Shown here piece after piece: positions 37,077 through 51,100 of a stretch of 64,000 bases of DNA (positions within the stretch are counted from its first letter, which is position 1; every line of letters starts with the position of its first letter). The DNA is from Paragordius varius (taxonomy: Eukaryota; Nematomorpha): positions 868,001 through 932,000 of the forward strand of contig OZ176052.1 in the NCBI GenBank assembly GCA_964247055.1, in the 5' to 3' direction. A model generated the notes under the pieces. That model did not search any database and was not told the DNA's origin. It was given only the letters and a program-made list of their open reading frames with translations. A program made the translations under genes and the position numbers.

Positions 37077-40000
37077 ATGCGGACCCTTAAAATCAATATT
37101 TTAACATTATTTGTAATTATTCTGTCTAAAAATCTCTTTGACTGCTTTATGTTAACTACATATTGTCCGTTTGATAGTGAACCATATACGACTACCTATT
37201 CTCACTTGAATGGAACGTATGAAATACATTGTCATTGTATAACACATATCGAAATGCTACCTAGTGTTATTTACCATTTTCCCCCCGATAGATATGTTTG
37301 GCGTGAGCCTGAGGCAGTTAATATTTCAGACGAGGTTTCTGTCATTGTGTGTGAGGGAAGCATGAAAAACTACCCATCAGAAATTTATTCTACAGTCAAT
37401 CATCATCATAATCAGACTACAACAACGGATAAAAAAACTGTTAGCACAGTCGATGAACAAACTGCCTTTGGTCCGGAAGGTAATTTTTTTATATCTGTTT
37501 AAACAAGAGTTTTGGAAACTTATGTTGTTTTAGGGATTGGAAATCGGAAACAATGCAGTGTTTAAGAGCAATCTTAAAGAAAAAAAAATTATTAAAATAA
37601 AAAAACAATTTGGAAGCGCGGTTTTTATTTCTAAAAGAGGCTTGTAGTTCCAGTTCCACAAAAAATAGTTTCGGTTTATGTCCCTGTTTCTAGTATAATT
37701 TTGGATATAAAAACTTTACGTTTAAACAATTTGGGATTTTACTACACATTTTTTAAAGTTAATAATTTGAAAATTTTTTGTGCAAGTTTTATAAATTATA
37801 CATTTTGACCGATTACACATAACATTAAAAAACGGTTCTAGAGGAAATGGTTCCTGTGGCAAAAAAACTTGTCAAAATACTTGGGATTTAATTAGTTTTC
37901 ATTTTTTATCATATCTAATTCGGTTCTTGTTTTACAATTGCAGATAGTTTTATTATTTTTCTACAATGCTAAAACCACAAAAATATAAATGTTTGAGCCA
38001 CCAAATAAATACAAAAAAAGAATAAAAGTAGGATGGGAATTATAGCTAAAATTAAAAAAAAGCTATCGAGTTTTAATCCGTTCCCAAAAATTTATTGGTT
38101 TAATTCATTCACAAACTTGGTTCAGGTTTTTAGTTCGTTTTATAAAAAAATAATTTCAAATGGTGTTTAATTTAATAGTATATACGTTATATACGCCAAA
38201 TAATGATTAAAGTATTTTAAATGAATAACAGAATGATGGTTGAATTTGATAACTACGGGTTAAAAAAATTTAAAATGTGAAATATAATAACTCTTATATA
38301 ATTTATATTTTGGCCAAAACCGTTGCCTTCTATTGTAGACTATTTCCGAACAACTGTTTTTACATTTTCTATTTTCCATTTTTATAGGATTAAGTTTCTT
38401 GGAACATATACGCTCCTCAATACATTCAAACTCTACCAGTAATGCAAACGCCATCAAACTCCATAAAATATTAGTGTTGGAAAATGTTCATTTACCGCAC
38501 TTGGGTATGTATGGAAAAGGATCCGATTATCAACACAATATTTTTACTGAATCCTTGGGTCTAACCCATTTAGTTCTTTTAAATCCCAACGTTGAATCCA
38601 TACCGCCTACGGCATTACTTCCTCTCAAAAATAGTTTAGAGGTATCTTTTATCAAAAAATTTTTTACAAAAATTTTGGGTTTTTATTTTTCCTAAATGTC
38701 ATCTATGACTTATAAAGGTATCTCAACTTTGCGACGGATATGTATAAGTATACGATTGATTTAGCAATAGATCTTTTATATGTAATGCGCTAATTTTAGC
38801 CACCTAGGCGCAGAGTTTTATTTTTATCCCCTTTAATTGTTATACAGACAAGGTACATATATTATTGGCTTTTGTTCCTTATATTTGAGCATATCGAAAA
38901 GATTTTCGGTTAGCAATTGTTTGATTAAAAAATTGTGACACTATTAAATTTAAAGGTATGCCTATAAGCGGTCAAACATATGCAGTAATAATCTGTAAAT
39001 ATTTTTTAGGTTATAACAATTAGTGAGAGAAACTCGGACTCTAGTCATCATATCTTTCCTATGTTGATAAAATCACTCAATTTTCCAATCCTTTCTCGTG
39101 GCCATAAAAATAGTAGTATCAAAGTCGTTAACAATAAATACCCACTACAATCTATAAACGTTCATTTAAATGACTGGCCTGGCATAGCATCTTCAGAAAC
39201 CTTTGACCAATTTGAAGCACCTAACTTGCAACATTTAACTTTATCAGGATTGATGACACTCTCAGAAGATAGTTTTGATAAAATGAAAGGACCAAAGCTT
39301 AAATCATTCTCCATTATAACAGATCATATGGATAAAATACCTTGGAAAGCTCTTGAAGTATTTAATCAAACTCTTGAAAAATTTGCGATTCAAGGGGATC
39401 TCATCTCTACCTTAACGCCTTCAAGCAATCATGTTGTTAGTGGAGATGGTAAATTAGAATTTCTCAAACTCAAACATTTGGAGATCAATGATGCATTAGC
39501 CCTTAATGAAATACCCCCCAAAACTTTTGGTCAAAACCTAAAATTACCCAATCTACAAACCCTAAATATTATACGTAATAACATAAATGAAATTGGGAAC
39601 TATGCTTTTACCGATTTGCCAGAGTTAATCACGCTTGACATGTCCCACAATAACATAGGCAGTATTTCAAAAGATGCCTTTAATGGGTTAACGAAGTTAC
39701 AAACGCTAAATTTGCAAGGCAGTACCATGGTTAAAGAAATCGAAGATAGAACAGATTTTAGTTTTGCACACTCACTTAAAACATTACTGTTGACGGAATC
39801 ACTCGTTCTTCAAAAAGTTCCCAAACAATTTTTGGCATCCCTAAAGAATTTACAGATACTTGATTTATCAAACAATAAAATAGCTCAGTTGTGGGAAAAT
39901 GATGGTTCCACCATTGATCTTGAAAATCTCCAAAGGTTAAATTTGGCTCACAATCGATTACAACATATGCCATATGTGATAAAAGCTCCAAACTTAGAAA

Positions 40001-41274
40001 CACTTGACCTATCCTATAACAATATAAATATGATTGAACCAAAATTGTTTTTGCATATGCCAAAAATTAAAACTCTCCGTTTACAGGGTAATCGTCTGCG
40101 TGCACTCCCATTCGAAACGAACAGTACATATTTAAACATAGGATCGCCCCTTGTATTTTTGGGTCTTAAAGGTGATTTTTTTCAATATTTTGTTTGTAAT
40201 ATTTTATGTAATTACTTTAAATCTTAAGTCTAAATTTTGAGCAAAGATCGGAATCGGAAATTCGAATGGTTTAGGTTTTTAAACCTTTTTTGCTTTATTT
40301 CCCGTTCTAAACTTTAAAAAAAGAGAAGTTGGGTTTTGAAAATATATTTTGTTAGACCTTGGTCCGATTGTTTTTGGTCCCACGGTTTAAATTTTGGCCT
40401 CTGATATTACAGTTGTGTTTTAAAAAATAGTTTTTAGAATATTTTTTTTACCATACTCACTTATGGCATTATTCATCTCAAATTTCTATCCAAATCTATT
40501 TTTTCATAAGATGGTTGTTTAAATGCTACTATATTAAATTCTAATCATATCCACATATTTTTATGTTATAATTCTTAACGTGGGAAATACAACTCACTTT
40601 AAATCATTTATAATTTTTATTTCAATTATTATGGAAAAGTCATCAATAATTAAATACCTAATTAACATAACTAGCCCAATTTAAATAATCCCATCATTTA
40701 TTAATTTTATACGATATTACTTATAATATTATTATTATATACAGATAATCCATGGGATTGTAATTGTAATCTAAAAAAAGTTTTACACCAGATAGTAAGC
40801 GAAAAGTACATGGAAATGACACAGGCTCAAATTCAAACGCAAAACGAAGAGTTACAAAATGCCAAATGCCATAGTCCCCCTATATATGCTGGGTTAAGTT
40901 TGGTTGATTTTGAATCTGAAGATATATGCACAGATTCTGCCATTGAAAGTTCTAATTACTCTTCAATTAGTCCAATATCAGCTTTGATGGCTTCAAACAA
41001 TGCTTCTATAACTAACAATGATGAGTTTTATCGAAATTTAACGCAACAATTTGCACCAGGCCTGACCAAGGCTTTAAAAATTGCACGTCGAAGTCTAATT
41101 CTGACATCATTGCTGATAACGGGAATAGTACTGAGTTTTCTGGCATACGTGGCTTATGAGTTTTGGCTCAAACATAAGAATAAACATGAATTGTTCCGTT
41201 CATCTACACACTCTTTGCAATACAATCCAAATCATCATGTTGGCAATAATTTACGGAATACTTCAATAAAATGA
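37077..41274 (+). CDS. Leucine-rich-repeat type I membrane protein
   Basis: Four exons, 37077-37479, 38388-38641, 39010-40171 and 40745-41274, join in frame to 782 residues. A hydrophobic signal (MRTLKINILTLFVIILSK) opens the protein and is followed by a Cys-bearing N-terminal segment (YCPFD...CHC) with several N-glycosylation sequons. LRRs occupy about residues 230-600; the clearest are LKNLQILDLSNNKI, LENLQRLNLAHNRLQ, NLETLDLSYNNINMI and IKTLRLQGNRLRALP. The NPWDCNCNL cap at about 608-616 is a standard LRR C-terminal motif. One membrane helix (about 723-746, LILTSLLITGIVLSFLAYVA) precedes a basic cytoplasmic tail of about 36 residues. It acts at the cell surface, probably in adhesion or reception; chaoptin- and windpipe-like proteins have this layout, but I cannot name the orthologue. 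Splice sites are GT-AG. AATAAA follows the stop closely. Confidence 0.88.
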
Positions 41275-41407
41275 AAAATAAATATATTATATTGCATAAT
41301 TTTATTGTTTATATTTATTTAGATTTTATTTAGGGAATTGCGGATACATTAAAATAATTACATGTTTGCATGGGTGATTAATTTAACCTCAGTAATAACC
41401 TCCAAAG

Positions 41408-41634
41408 TACAGTAAAAATTATAATTATACAGGCAAAATTTTAAACTATAAAGACGAACATATTTTGAAAACAGCTTTAACTTGTTTTAAACTGCAAAAT
41501 ATAAACAGAAATGTAAATTGGCTACACAATCAATTAATACCAAAAAAATCAAGCTTTAAAAAGGCATGGTTGTCTTTAGAAAAAAATATTTGTCTTATGT
41601 TTTACATTTTTATAATAATTTTTATTTACTGTCA
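41408..41634. repeat. MITE, CAGTAAAAATTGAAATTATACGG family, copy after the LRR gene
   Basis: Left end TACAGTAAAAATTATAATTA with CAGGCAAAATT and AAAGACGAACATATTTTG; right end AAATATTTGTCTTATGTTTT, then TAATTTTTATTTACTGT. About 227 bp. The 66-codon open frame inside is accidental. Confidence 0.7.
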
Positions 41635-42499
41635 GAATGCTGTTATGGTTGAGCTTGTAAAGTAATCCAGGACCTTTTAAAAATACAACAGGAGAATTTT
41701 TTTATCAAAAATAGTGCTTAAACAAATATTTTAAGTAATAAAATCTATGATTACGGATTATTTGCAATAATCCTATAAAAATAAGCGTTTTCTATTTAAT
41801 AATATTTAATTAATTAAAATTGGGAAATATATTTCTTGGAAAAGCGTCACATTTAAACCTATTCAAAAACAAATTTTAACCTAGCGCTTTGCACTTATAA
41901 CTCAAATAATATAAGAAAACTCGGTTCCTTTACAAATCCGTTTTGTGTTTCAGGTTACGGCACATATTTTTTGAAAAAAGCAGTTTAAGGACTTTATTGG
42001 AAAAAATGTTTTAGGTTTACTTTTTTAGTTTTTTTTACGAATAGTATAATTTTATTTCATGAATTTAAATATATTTACATATTGTATGGTCCACATATCT
42101 TTATAAAAAAATAAACGATTACAGAACAATTTTTAAGTTGTTTTTGGGCGTCAAGAAAGCGATTTAACCAGTTCCAATCCTTGTATATACCAATGTTATT
42201 CTAAAATATTTTAATTTGTAATTTGCATTACAATGCCATATTTGGTATCTTTAGACTTTTTAGCAGGCTTTTTGTTAATATTACCTAATAAAAATATATA
42301 GAAAAAATTGCTGACGCATTTTCCCCCAATATTATTAATCTTTATAACAGTATTAAGCAAAAAATTAAAGGACAAACAAATATATATCTTATCTTAACGG
42401 CTATGATACCGATAAAAACATAGCTGTTAGACACGTAAGCAATTTATAATCCAAATAGGCGCATTGAAGAATTTAATAGATAATTCACAGCCATAAAAA

Positions 42500-42990
42500 A
42501 ACTTTAATTGCCGCATACGGCCTTTAGGCCGCGTTCTGAGTACCAATGCCTACAAGATAAATGTAGGAATATTGATATTACTTTTTGAATGGCTTTTGTA
42601 CTCCAAAGCGATTAAATTCAAATATCTAAAAAAGTATGTATGATATTAAGCCAAATTGTAAAAATATGCATTCCTTATATGCATTCAAAAAATATTTTAA
42701 AAAAGGTTATTATATAAAAAATTATCTGAAACTTTTTGCCGCCGTTTTCTTTGGATTTTATCGTTATTTATATTTAATGGAATTAATTAAAATCAAAAAG
42801 CTGTTATATTACATTAGTAGATATTTAATTATTGATTTTTAAATCAGCTGTTTGCTTCCATCGGGTATTGGTGATATCTCAATATTTAACTTAACAGAGG
42901 TTTTCCAATACAATTGGCTTTGCGGGTGCATTTTTAATTTACAAAATACAATAGTTTCGGAAGGCCGCGTGTTGGACACCTATGCTCGAA
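42500..42990. mobile_element. hAT-like end fragments
   Basis: GGCCTTTAGGCCGCGTTCTG at about 42519 and GAAGGCCGCGTGTTGGACAC at about 42960 resemble terminal sequences seen near 26350. The internal TTGCCGCCGTTTTCTTTGG (about 42736) matches 25640. The arrangement of ends suggests pieces of more than one element. Confidence 0.4.
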
Positions 42991-43459
42991 GTTAACATAA
43001 CTGGGATTAAATGTTTTTATCCAGGAGAAAATGTTCAATTATAATTTAACGCAAATTTACAACAGTAGTTTTCAAGCTGAAGTTTTGGGCTAATAGTACC
43101 CTAAAACATTTATAAAAAAATTAAGAAATAACAAAGTATCATATATGATATATTTATAAGTTATTACCATTGAGATAAGGAGCTATCTAGGGGGATAATT
43201 TTTAGTTGACCCCATATACCTTGTATAATGTTATAAATATCTTATTTTATGAAAACAATGAATATAAATTAACTTATACAATTTTAACCTTATAAATACC
43301 ATTTGAGCAAGCAGTTGTACAAAGGTAAAATGTTTGAAAAATTTCTAAATTTTTGTGATTTTTATGCATATCAAAAATGCCTTAAGAGTCGATAGAAGAT
43401 TATCGGATCTCCAGGGTAATAATAGTTTCAATAGGACTTATTTAACACTTGAATACAAC

Positions 43460-44116
43460 TAGGGTTGTGCTGACCCCTGACCTGGTCATAAATTTTTTGA
43501 CCACGGTCATATAAAAAACAGATGTTTTTGAAAAATTGCTGGTGAATTTTTTTGTAAGAGAGATGGTAAGATTTTATTGTTTTAAAATAATTTTTTTTAG
43601 AAAGTATAAATCAAATAATAAATATGCTTCTTAAACCATATATAAAAAATTGTTGTACATGCATCCTTATAACATTAGCATTTAAGCGAAAAACACAATC
43701 AAGCACTGTGCTAAATATCCAATTATTCTATATATGTGAACCAATAAATTGAAAAATTAGATATTTCAATGATGAAAGAAAGTGTAAAACAAACTTAAGT
43801 AATTTTTTAAAAAAATATCTAGTATAAAAAGCCATGTATTTGAAGATTCAGAAAGCCACAAACATGTGGCAAAATTTATTTGAAAACAAAATTCTTAATT
43901 AAATTGGATTGGAAATAATAAGTAATAAATATCAAAATGGATAATACCAACTTTTAAGAAAAAACATTACATTAGTCTCCTTCGAACATTATTTTTTACA
44001 ATGCAATATGGCATGGTATTTACTTGGGTAAAAAGTGGTCATGACCGTGGTCATGACCATGGTCTGACTGGGTCTGACCGGATTTTTTTGAAAAAGCAGT
44101 CAAATGCACAACCCTA
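43460..44116. mobile_element. hAT-type non-autonomous element with target-site duplication
   Basis: The ends TAGGGTTGTGC and GCACAACCCTA are perfect inverted repeats of 11 bp. The flanks AATACAAC (left) and TATACAAC (right) agree at 7 of 8 positions, as an 8-bp target duplication of hAT elements would. Subterminal GACCACGGTCAT and CATGACCGTGGTCATGACCA motifs are also inverted. There is no transposase frame. Confidence 0.75.
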
Positions 44117-44138
44117 TATACAACACATTCATTTCAGT

Positions 44139-44661
44139 CCTTTGATTTAAATTGGGGTAGTACCATAGGCCTGTTTAAAATCAAATTCTCTAAAAAATAT
44201 GGAAGGAATTGAAATCATCGCAAAATTTTGCACTTATATAACATTAATAAACCGAAATATATAAAATGTTTTATTCAAAAATGCTTAATATTACTTATAA
44301 CAAGCTAAAACCGAAAGGTAAAAATATAGTCAACGCGACATGTGTGCAATGATAAAATTGAAAAATAATATAAAATAAATCGCTTTTTCTATTTATATCA
44401 ATGTTAAATGAAATTTAAAAAAAAATAGCAATTTTTAAAATTAAATGAAGACGATATTTTGCAAAAATTTGTAAAATAAAAATGTTGAAGTAGTTTGACA
44501 TGGAACTTTTTTTTCAAAACAAAATTATTTTGGCATATTCTCATAATTTTTATTAGGATAGAAGCATAAATTCAAATCGGAACCGTTTTCTTCAGTAGTT
44601 TTTTTAAAAATCTTAACTCAAATTTAGTCTGGGGTATTTAACCCCAATTTAAATCGAAGTG
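44139..44661 (-). repeat. MITE, CTTCGATTCAAATTGGGG family, copy 2 (inverted)
   Basis: About 520 bp from CCTTTGATTTAAATTGGGG to CCCCAATTTAAATCGAAG. The interior is the reverse complement of the copy at 19153-19703; for instance GCAAAATTTTGCACTTATAT and GAAGTAGTTTGACATGGAAC correspond to segments of that copy. Confidence 0.85.
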
Positions 44662-45109
44662 TTAAAAAAAATTAACTTTAGTAATTACTCCTCAATTTAT
44701 TCTGGATAAAAATTCAAGCGCGAATTGCGATTATTTATTTATGTTAAAATCTTGTCCTGCATAAAAATCCTGGCTATGTTTTATAATACAGAATTGAATG
44801 AAATTACATTTTAATGTTATCATATGATATTTTAAACAACCTATTGTCCGATATAAATGTTTATAGTAATTTGCATTCTCCAAGATTTAGGCTTGATAAA
44901 TTCCGGACTAACAAATTTTTATATTATGAAAATTTTAATATATAATGCATCATTTTTTAATATATTAACATTTTAGAGGTTTTACAAAATTACTGTATTC
45001 TGGATACCTGTATAATATATCGACTAGTTGTAAAAAGTGTTCCCTAATGTTTTAAATTGATAACATCAGATGGTTTGGATTAAATTAATGTTTTGAGTTG
45101 AAAAGCGAA

Positions 45110-48100
45110 ATGGTTTATATTTGTGTTAAAAATTAAGGCTGTGGACAATATATCAGAAAAAGATGGATACTTATCGATTGATATATCGGATGCTTTGAGC
45201 GAAAAAGACAAAGTTAAATTCACGATTCATACAAAGGTTTGTTTTATATAATAAATATGTTTAGACCAATATGCCTACGTTTCAGGAAAAAGAATTTTCA
45301 GTCATTCGTGAACATGAAGAGTTTGTTTGGTTGCATGATTGTTATGAGGATTGCGACGAATTTGCAGGATATATCGTATAACCCATTTCGTTTAATACTA
45401 ACATAGATAAAAGCATTTTTTTCGTATATGGAGTAAACTTCCTTTATAATAAACCCAATTGTTAGAAAGATAAAAAATATTATCATTATTTAAAATAAAA
45501 TTTATTTTTTTAGGGAAATATATACAGTAGCGTATGGTAAAAAACAACAAACGTTTAAAACCAAAAAATTTTTCCTACTACAATAATTTTGGTTATTAAG
45601 TTTTGGGTGTTTTTAAACCGTACTATATATACAGTTTTTAAATAATTTAATATATCCCTTTAATTAAAATTTTATATGAAATTTTGATGATTTCATTATT
45701 GCTGGATCATTATGAGATTATCGACTTTTACTCACAGAATCTTAAGTTTATGAGGACGTATATTTAAACTCTAACTATTGGTTATCTTAAAATTTAAAAG
45801 GGCCCTATTAAATAATTAAAATCCAATGATGGCCATGGACTTTAGTTGCGTGTTTTCTTTTAAAATACTTTTTCTGAGTGCAGTTAACATTGTTTTCACA
45901 TATTTTTGCACTAAAAAATTGATATTAAACAGGCACAACTTAAATATTAAAAGACAAATATTGTTAAAAGGACAATTCTTCTTTTTTGAACCTTGATTTT
46001 TCCTAACTATACTCTATGAAAACAATTTTAAAATATTAATTGAATCTTTTACCGTTTATATCTTATTTATTTTGCAAGCCCAAACAATAAATTGTAATTA
46101 TTAAAAAAAAATTAGGACTTTTAAAATGGTTTATCTTTTTAATACAAATATTTCTTTTTTACAGTTTTTTATATTTTACAAATATTTTTCTGTATAATTT
46201 AAAGATCCCTCCGGCACCACCTAAACCCAATTTTGAATCCTCAAGAGAAAAGTTACAAAAATTGGGGGAAGGGGAAAGTCTCATGTCGAAAGAGGAATTC
46301 ACATATATGAAACAAGAACTTGAAGCGTAAATTTTATTTAATTCTCTTTTTTTTGAAATAATGATGAATTTGAGAAATATGTTTGTTTTAAAGTTGTTTT
46401 TCGGAAAAACACAATAAACTATGTCATAAAGATATATTTCATGTCAATAATGAGTTATATTAGTTCGAAAACGCATAATTTATTTTTAGGGTGAATTTGA
46501 AATGTTCAAGGGTGAATTTGAATTGTTCGAGGTTGAATTTGAATAGTTAGTTTACGGTTCAAATTCACCCTTGAACAATTCAAATACACTCCAAAAATTA
46601 ATTATGTGTTTTCGGGCTAATAGCAACTCATTATGAAATAAATATATCGTATGGCTTAGTTTTTAATTTTTTCAGTATTAGTATTATTATTATAATTTTA
46701 AATAAAATTTCGTTTTTTTGCAAAAACATAAAAAATATAGAGGGGCTGTTGTTTTGAAACACTTTTATTACTTTTTAATTTTTTGTATATAAATAATAAT
46801 ACATTTTGGGGCAAATAAAAGCCCAAAGTTTTTAATAAAATTATATAATAGTAAAGAGTTATTGACTTTTATGATTAACAAACATATCCAGTTATATTAG
46901 ATAAAAAAGCTTTTAATTTTTTGCAGTTCTGTGATACATTAACATTGCATATTTTTCATAAAAACAACAGCTGATTTTGAAATAAAAACTATTAAAAATT
47001 TACCCACATTTTTATAAAAACAGCTAATATAAAATATAAAATATCGAAAATTAACAACCCCCCCCCCCACCAGAATATGAGTATAATCATTTTAGAGCTT
47101 AATTTTATTTTTAAACCATATATTGCCGAATTTGCCAGTCATTTTAGCCATTTAAAATTTTTATTTTGAAAATATATCATTTTTAAAAATATGCGCCTTA
47201 AAATGCCATACGCATACTTTTCGTTGGCCCGATATTTTTTAACACATATTCATATTTATAAAATTATATGGGGTAAAAATTACCCCAAAATATAATAGAC
47301 GCTAAATATATGAGAAAATCGAATTCGAACGCAAATCTTTAACAATGTTTGAAAGGGAGATTTTATTTAAGACATAGCATAGTAGTTGAAAAAAGGAAAA
47401 TATTACAGTAAAAATTAAAATTATACGGACAAAACGTATTTTTTAAAAGACAACCATACTTTTTCTAAGCTTATTTTTCCATATAAATTATTTAGTTAAT
47501 TACAATTGTTAAACACAAACTTGATTGTGTTACCGATATACATATCTATTTCCTATTTTATTTTAAACAGTGATTTATATAAAAAAATTAATATTCAAGA
47601 AAAAAATATTTTTCTTTATATATTTATATATATTTATTTACGTTTTGTCCGTATAATTTCAATTTTTACTGTAAAACAACGGTTTATCAATAAATATATA
47701 TACAGTAAAAATTTATATAATAAGAAAAATTTTTAAACTTTAATACTTTATATGGAAAAAAAACTTTTTAACCTTGATTTTTATTCATGGGTTGCGAAAA
47801 AAGGCATAGAAATGTAAATTGATAACATATGAATGTCACATTAGAAAATATTAATGATCAAATATTTATACCATATACATTTCAAATTTACCCTTAAACA
47901 ATTCAACACCCTAAAACAATTCAACACCCTAAAACAATTTAAATTCACCCTGAAATAAATTATGTGTTTTTGAACATTAAAAATTACCTATATTTTTTTA
48001 TATTTTTAAAAAATGAAAAAATTTCATTTTAAATATTAACCTTATACTGAAAAAATAATGGTAGCTATACGTCATAAAGATATATTTCATATTAATGACG

Positions 48101-51100
48101 AGTTATATTAGCTGCCCGAAAACACATAATTTATTTCTAGGGTCGGAATTAGAAATGTTCAAGGGTGAATTTGAATTGTTCAAGGGTAAAATTAAAATGT
48201 TTAAGGGTAAATTTGAATTGTTCAAGGGTGAATTGAATTGTTCAAGGGTGAATTGAATTGTTCAAGGGTAAAATTAAAATGTTTAAGGGTGAATTTGAAA
48301 TGTTCAAGGGTGAATTTGAAATGTTTAAGGGTGAATTTGAATTGTCCAAGGGTGAATTGAATTGTTTAAGAGTGAATTTGAAATGTTCAAGGGTGAATTT
48401 GAATTTTTCGAGGGTGAATTTGAATTTTCCGAGGGTGAATTTGAGCTGTAAATGGTTTATCCTTAGGCAAAGTAAAAATTTTTCTTAATAATTTCCTTTT
48501 TATGTTTTATCATTATACTTTTTACTTAACAAGTGAGACCGTAATAATAATTTACATTTCTTTTTATCTATTCAAAACGATATTTTATATGAACAAATAA
48601 AATAAAAAATATATGCTATATTTAAAAAAACTATGTTTTTTGTTTTTAAATTTCTAAGGGTTTATTTTTTCTCTGTTTTAACCAAAACGCTTAAGAAAAC
48701 TCATTTTCAATAAAGGATATATAATATTTGAATTACTTTTACTTTTTATGTTTAAATATTTTATAATTTATTTTAGCGAATACTTGTCAACATTCAAGAA
48801 AACTGTGGCTATTCATGAACTTTTTTTGTGTCGTTTAGCCGCTCACCCAACCCTGAAAAGTTTTCATAATTTCCGTGTTTTCCTCGAATATGATCAAAAT
48901 GTAATTTTTTTGAAAAAATTTTTTTTTGAAATTTAATAATTTAATTATTATGATTACGAATTAAATAATTTTTCTAAACAAAAATTGTTTAAAATGTAAA
49001 AATAAAACTTTTTTTGATATATCTCTACTTTTTGAATATATTTTAATTGAAATATTACGTTATATATGGTTTTAATTTAGTGTTTTCTAGTTTTAATTTC
49101 TAAGAAACGTTTAAATAAAAAATATTTCTAGATTTATTTTTTTAAAATTTTTAAAACAAAATATTTAGTTACTGTTTTGAATTTTTTTCCATAATTTTTT
49201 TATTAAAAAAAAGATTTTGAAACTTTCGAAAAAATTGTTTTTTTTCATTTTATAGTTGAATGTCCGTGGTAAAAATAATCGTGAAAAATTGGAACAATTA
49301 CTTAAAACAGTTTCTCTTACGATGGATGAAACACTTTTATCTAAACGCAAGGTATGCGATATTTTTAATTTTAAAAATTTCATTTTTTTCAATTATTATT
49401 TTTATGAAAAATATAACCTTAATTGAGGCAATTTTTATTATATTTTAATTAGTTTTTATGTTTGATATATTCTCCACATAACTCCTCTCCTTATATGAAT
49501 TTTAAACTTTTTTATTAAACATTTATATATTAATTATACGATATTATATAATTTTAAACGCATTAAACATGTAAATTAACATAAATTTTCTATTTTAATA
49601 CTCAAATATTAGATTTATACCATTTATCTCAACTAGGTATATATAGTTTAGAGTAAATTAAGTAAAAAATTTTGTGATTAAATTAAACAATATTTTTACA
49701 AAAAAGATGTCTGGCATTAATTAATATATATTAATATCAGTTATTTGCCAGTTATTTTCAGGTTTTATCAGTAGGTGTTTTAAAACTTATAACCAATAAC
49801 AGAGAGACAATTGTATTCAATTTATAATAAGGCACATTATTTACTCCATATATTTTAAAACGTCTAAAAAATAAATTGCTTTTAGCAAGACACATTATAT
49901 ATATATATATATATACTGTTTTTCATGTATTTTTTTAATCTTTTTGTTTCCAGGAAATAGATGAATATTATGATGAACAAAAATCTTTTTATATGAATTT
50001 TACGGCCAGAATGAAGGACGCAGTTACAAAAGGCGAAAAAGTCGTTAAATTTTCTAAAGGTATGTCCTAAATTTATTTTCCATAAAATTGTTTTAATATA
50101 TTTTATTTTGCAATATTCTTCAGTATAGGAAAAATAGCAGGTTAAGTCATAAGTCTTTACTGGTTCTTTGTAGAAATACAAAATTTTGTAGGATAATCAA
50201 TTATTTATTTTATTACATCGGCTTCCACGCATTTTGCCCATCTCTCAGAATATCTGTGAATGCCGTACCATATTAATGGATTCTCTTGCGACAAACCATT
50301 TGTCAAGCCATTTACGTCTTCGAAATTATTAAAGTGCTGTTCTGCGAGTGTGTGCGCCATTGCTGCGAAGAGTAATATTTAGATGGCGCCAGGTCACAAG
50401 AATTTAGCGGATATGAAAATATTTTTCTTCGAAGTGAATTCAAGGTGTCTTTTACTCGTTTCGCCGTGTGAGACGTAACATTGTCAGGTAGCGAAATCAC
50501 TTTGCTATGTCTTCTGTCCTATTCCGGCCGTTTTTTTAATTAAGCAATGTTTTTAATTAATCATTTGCAATAGATTTGTAAATCAACGGTTTCAATGGGT
50601 TTCAACCGTTTATAATGCAAACAACCGCTCTTATTATACCAACAGAGAGCATTATTGCGGAAGCAATTTAGCCTTGGTGTGGATAGAACGGCTTGGTAGG
50701 GTGAATTCATGATTTTTCCCACTTTCGACTTACAAAATAAAGCCCCTTTTCATCACCCGTCGCAATTTGTTGTAAAAAGGATTTCCTTTCGTGACGTAGA
50801 AGCAGGATTCACGAATCATTTTGCTATTTTCGTTATTGACATTCAATAAAATTAATTGTGTGGAACCCATTTACCGAGTTTTTTTGTATTTTCCATTGCT
50901 CGTAGACATCTACCGATTTGATGTACATAATGCTCCTACCAATTGACGTTGATCTTGATTTGATTATCATCCAATAGCTTTTTTATCATCTTCGCTGTTA
51001 CCAAAGCGCCCACACTCTTTCACATTGAAATCACAATAATTTTCAATTTGAAATCATATTTCACATGTGTTAATCGAGAAAACATGTTCACCATATGTTT

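Larger units (their letters stand above)
41275..45109. other. Intergenic, mostly transposon-derived
   Basis: Between the LRR gene and SNX6, which are both on the plus strand. It holds copies of four inverted-repeat families (listed separately) and A/T-rich filler. No further gene was found. Confidence 0.55.

Noticed and set aside
47050-47061. C homopolymer as a regulatory site
   Set aside because: A single short tract without a partner or motif context.
46412-48460. Regular 21-bp repeats resembling a CRISPR array
   Set aside because: Units are contiguous with no unique spacers, vary in sequence and sit in introns of an animal gene.
48258-48488. Open frames with peptide repeats FKGEFEM and similar, also at 55715-55984
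   Set aside because: The 21-bp minisatellite unit is a multiple of three, so every frame without a stop in one unit stays open. These are arms of the foldback element, not genes.
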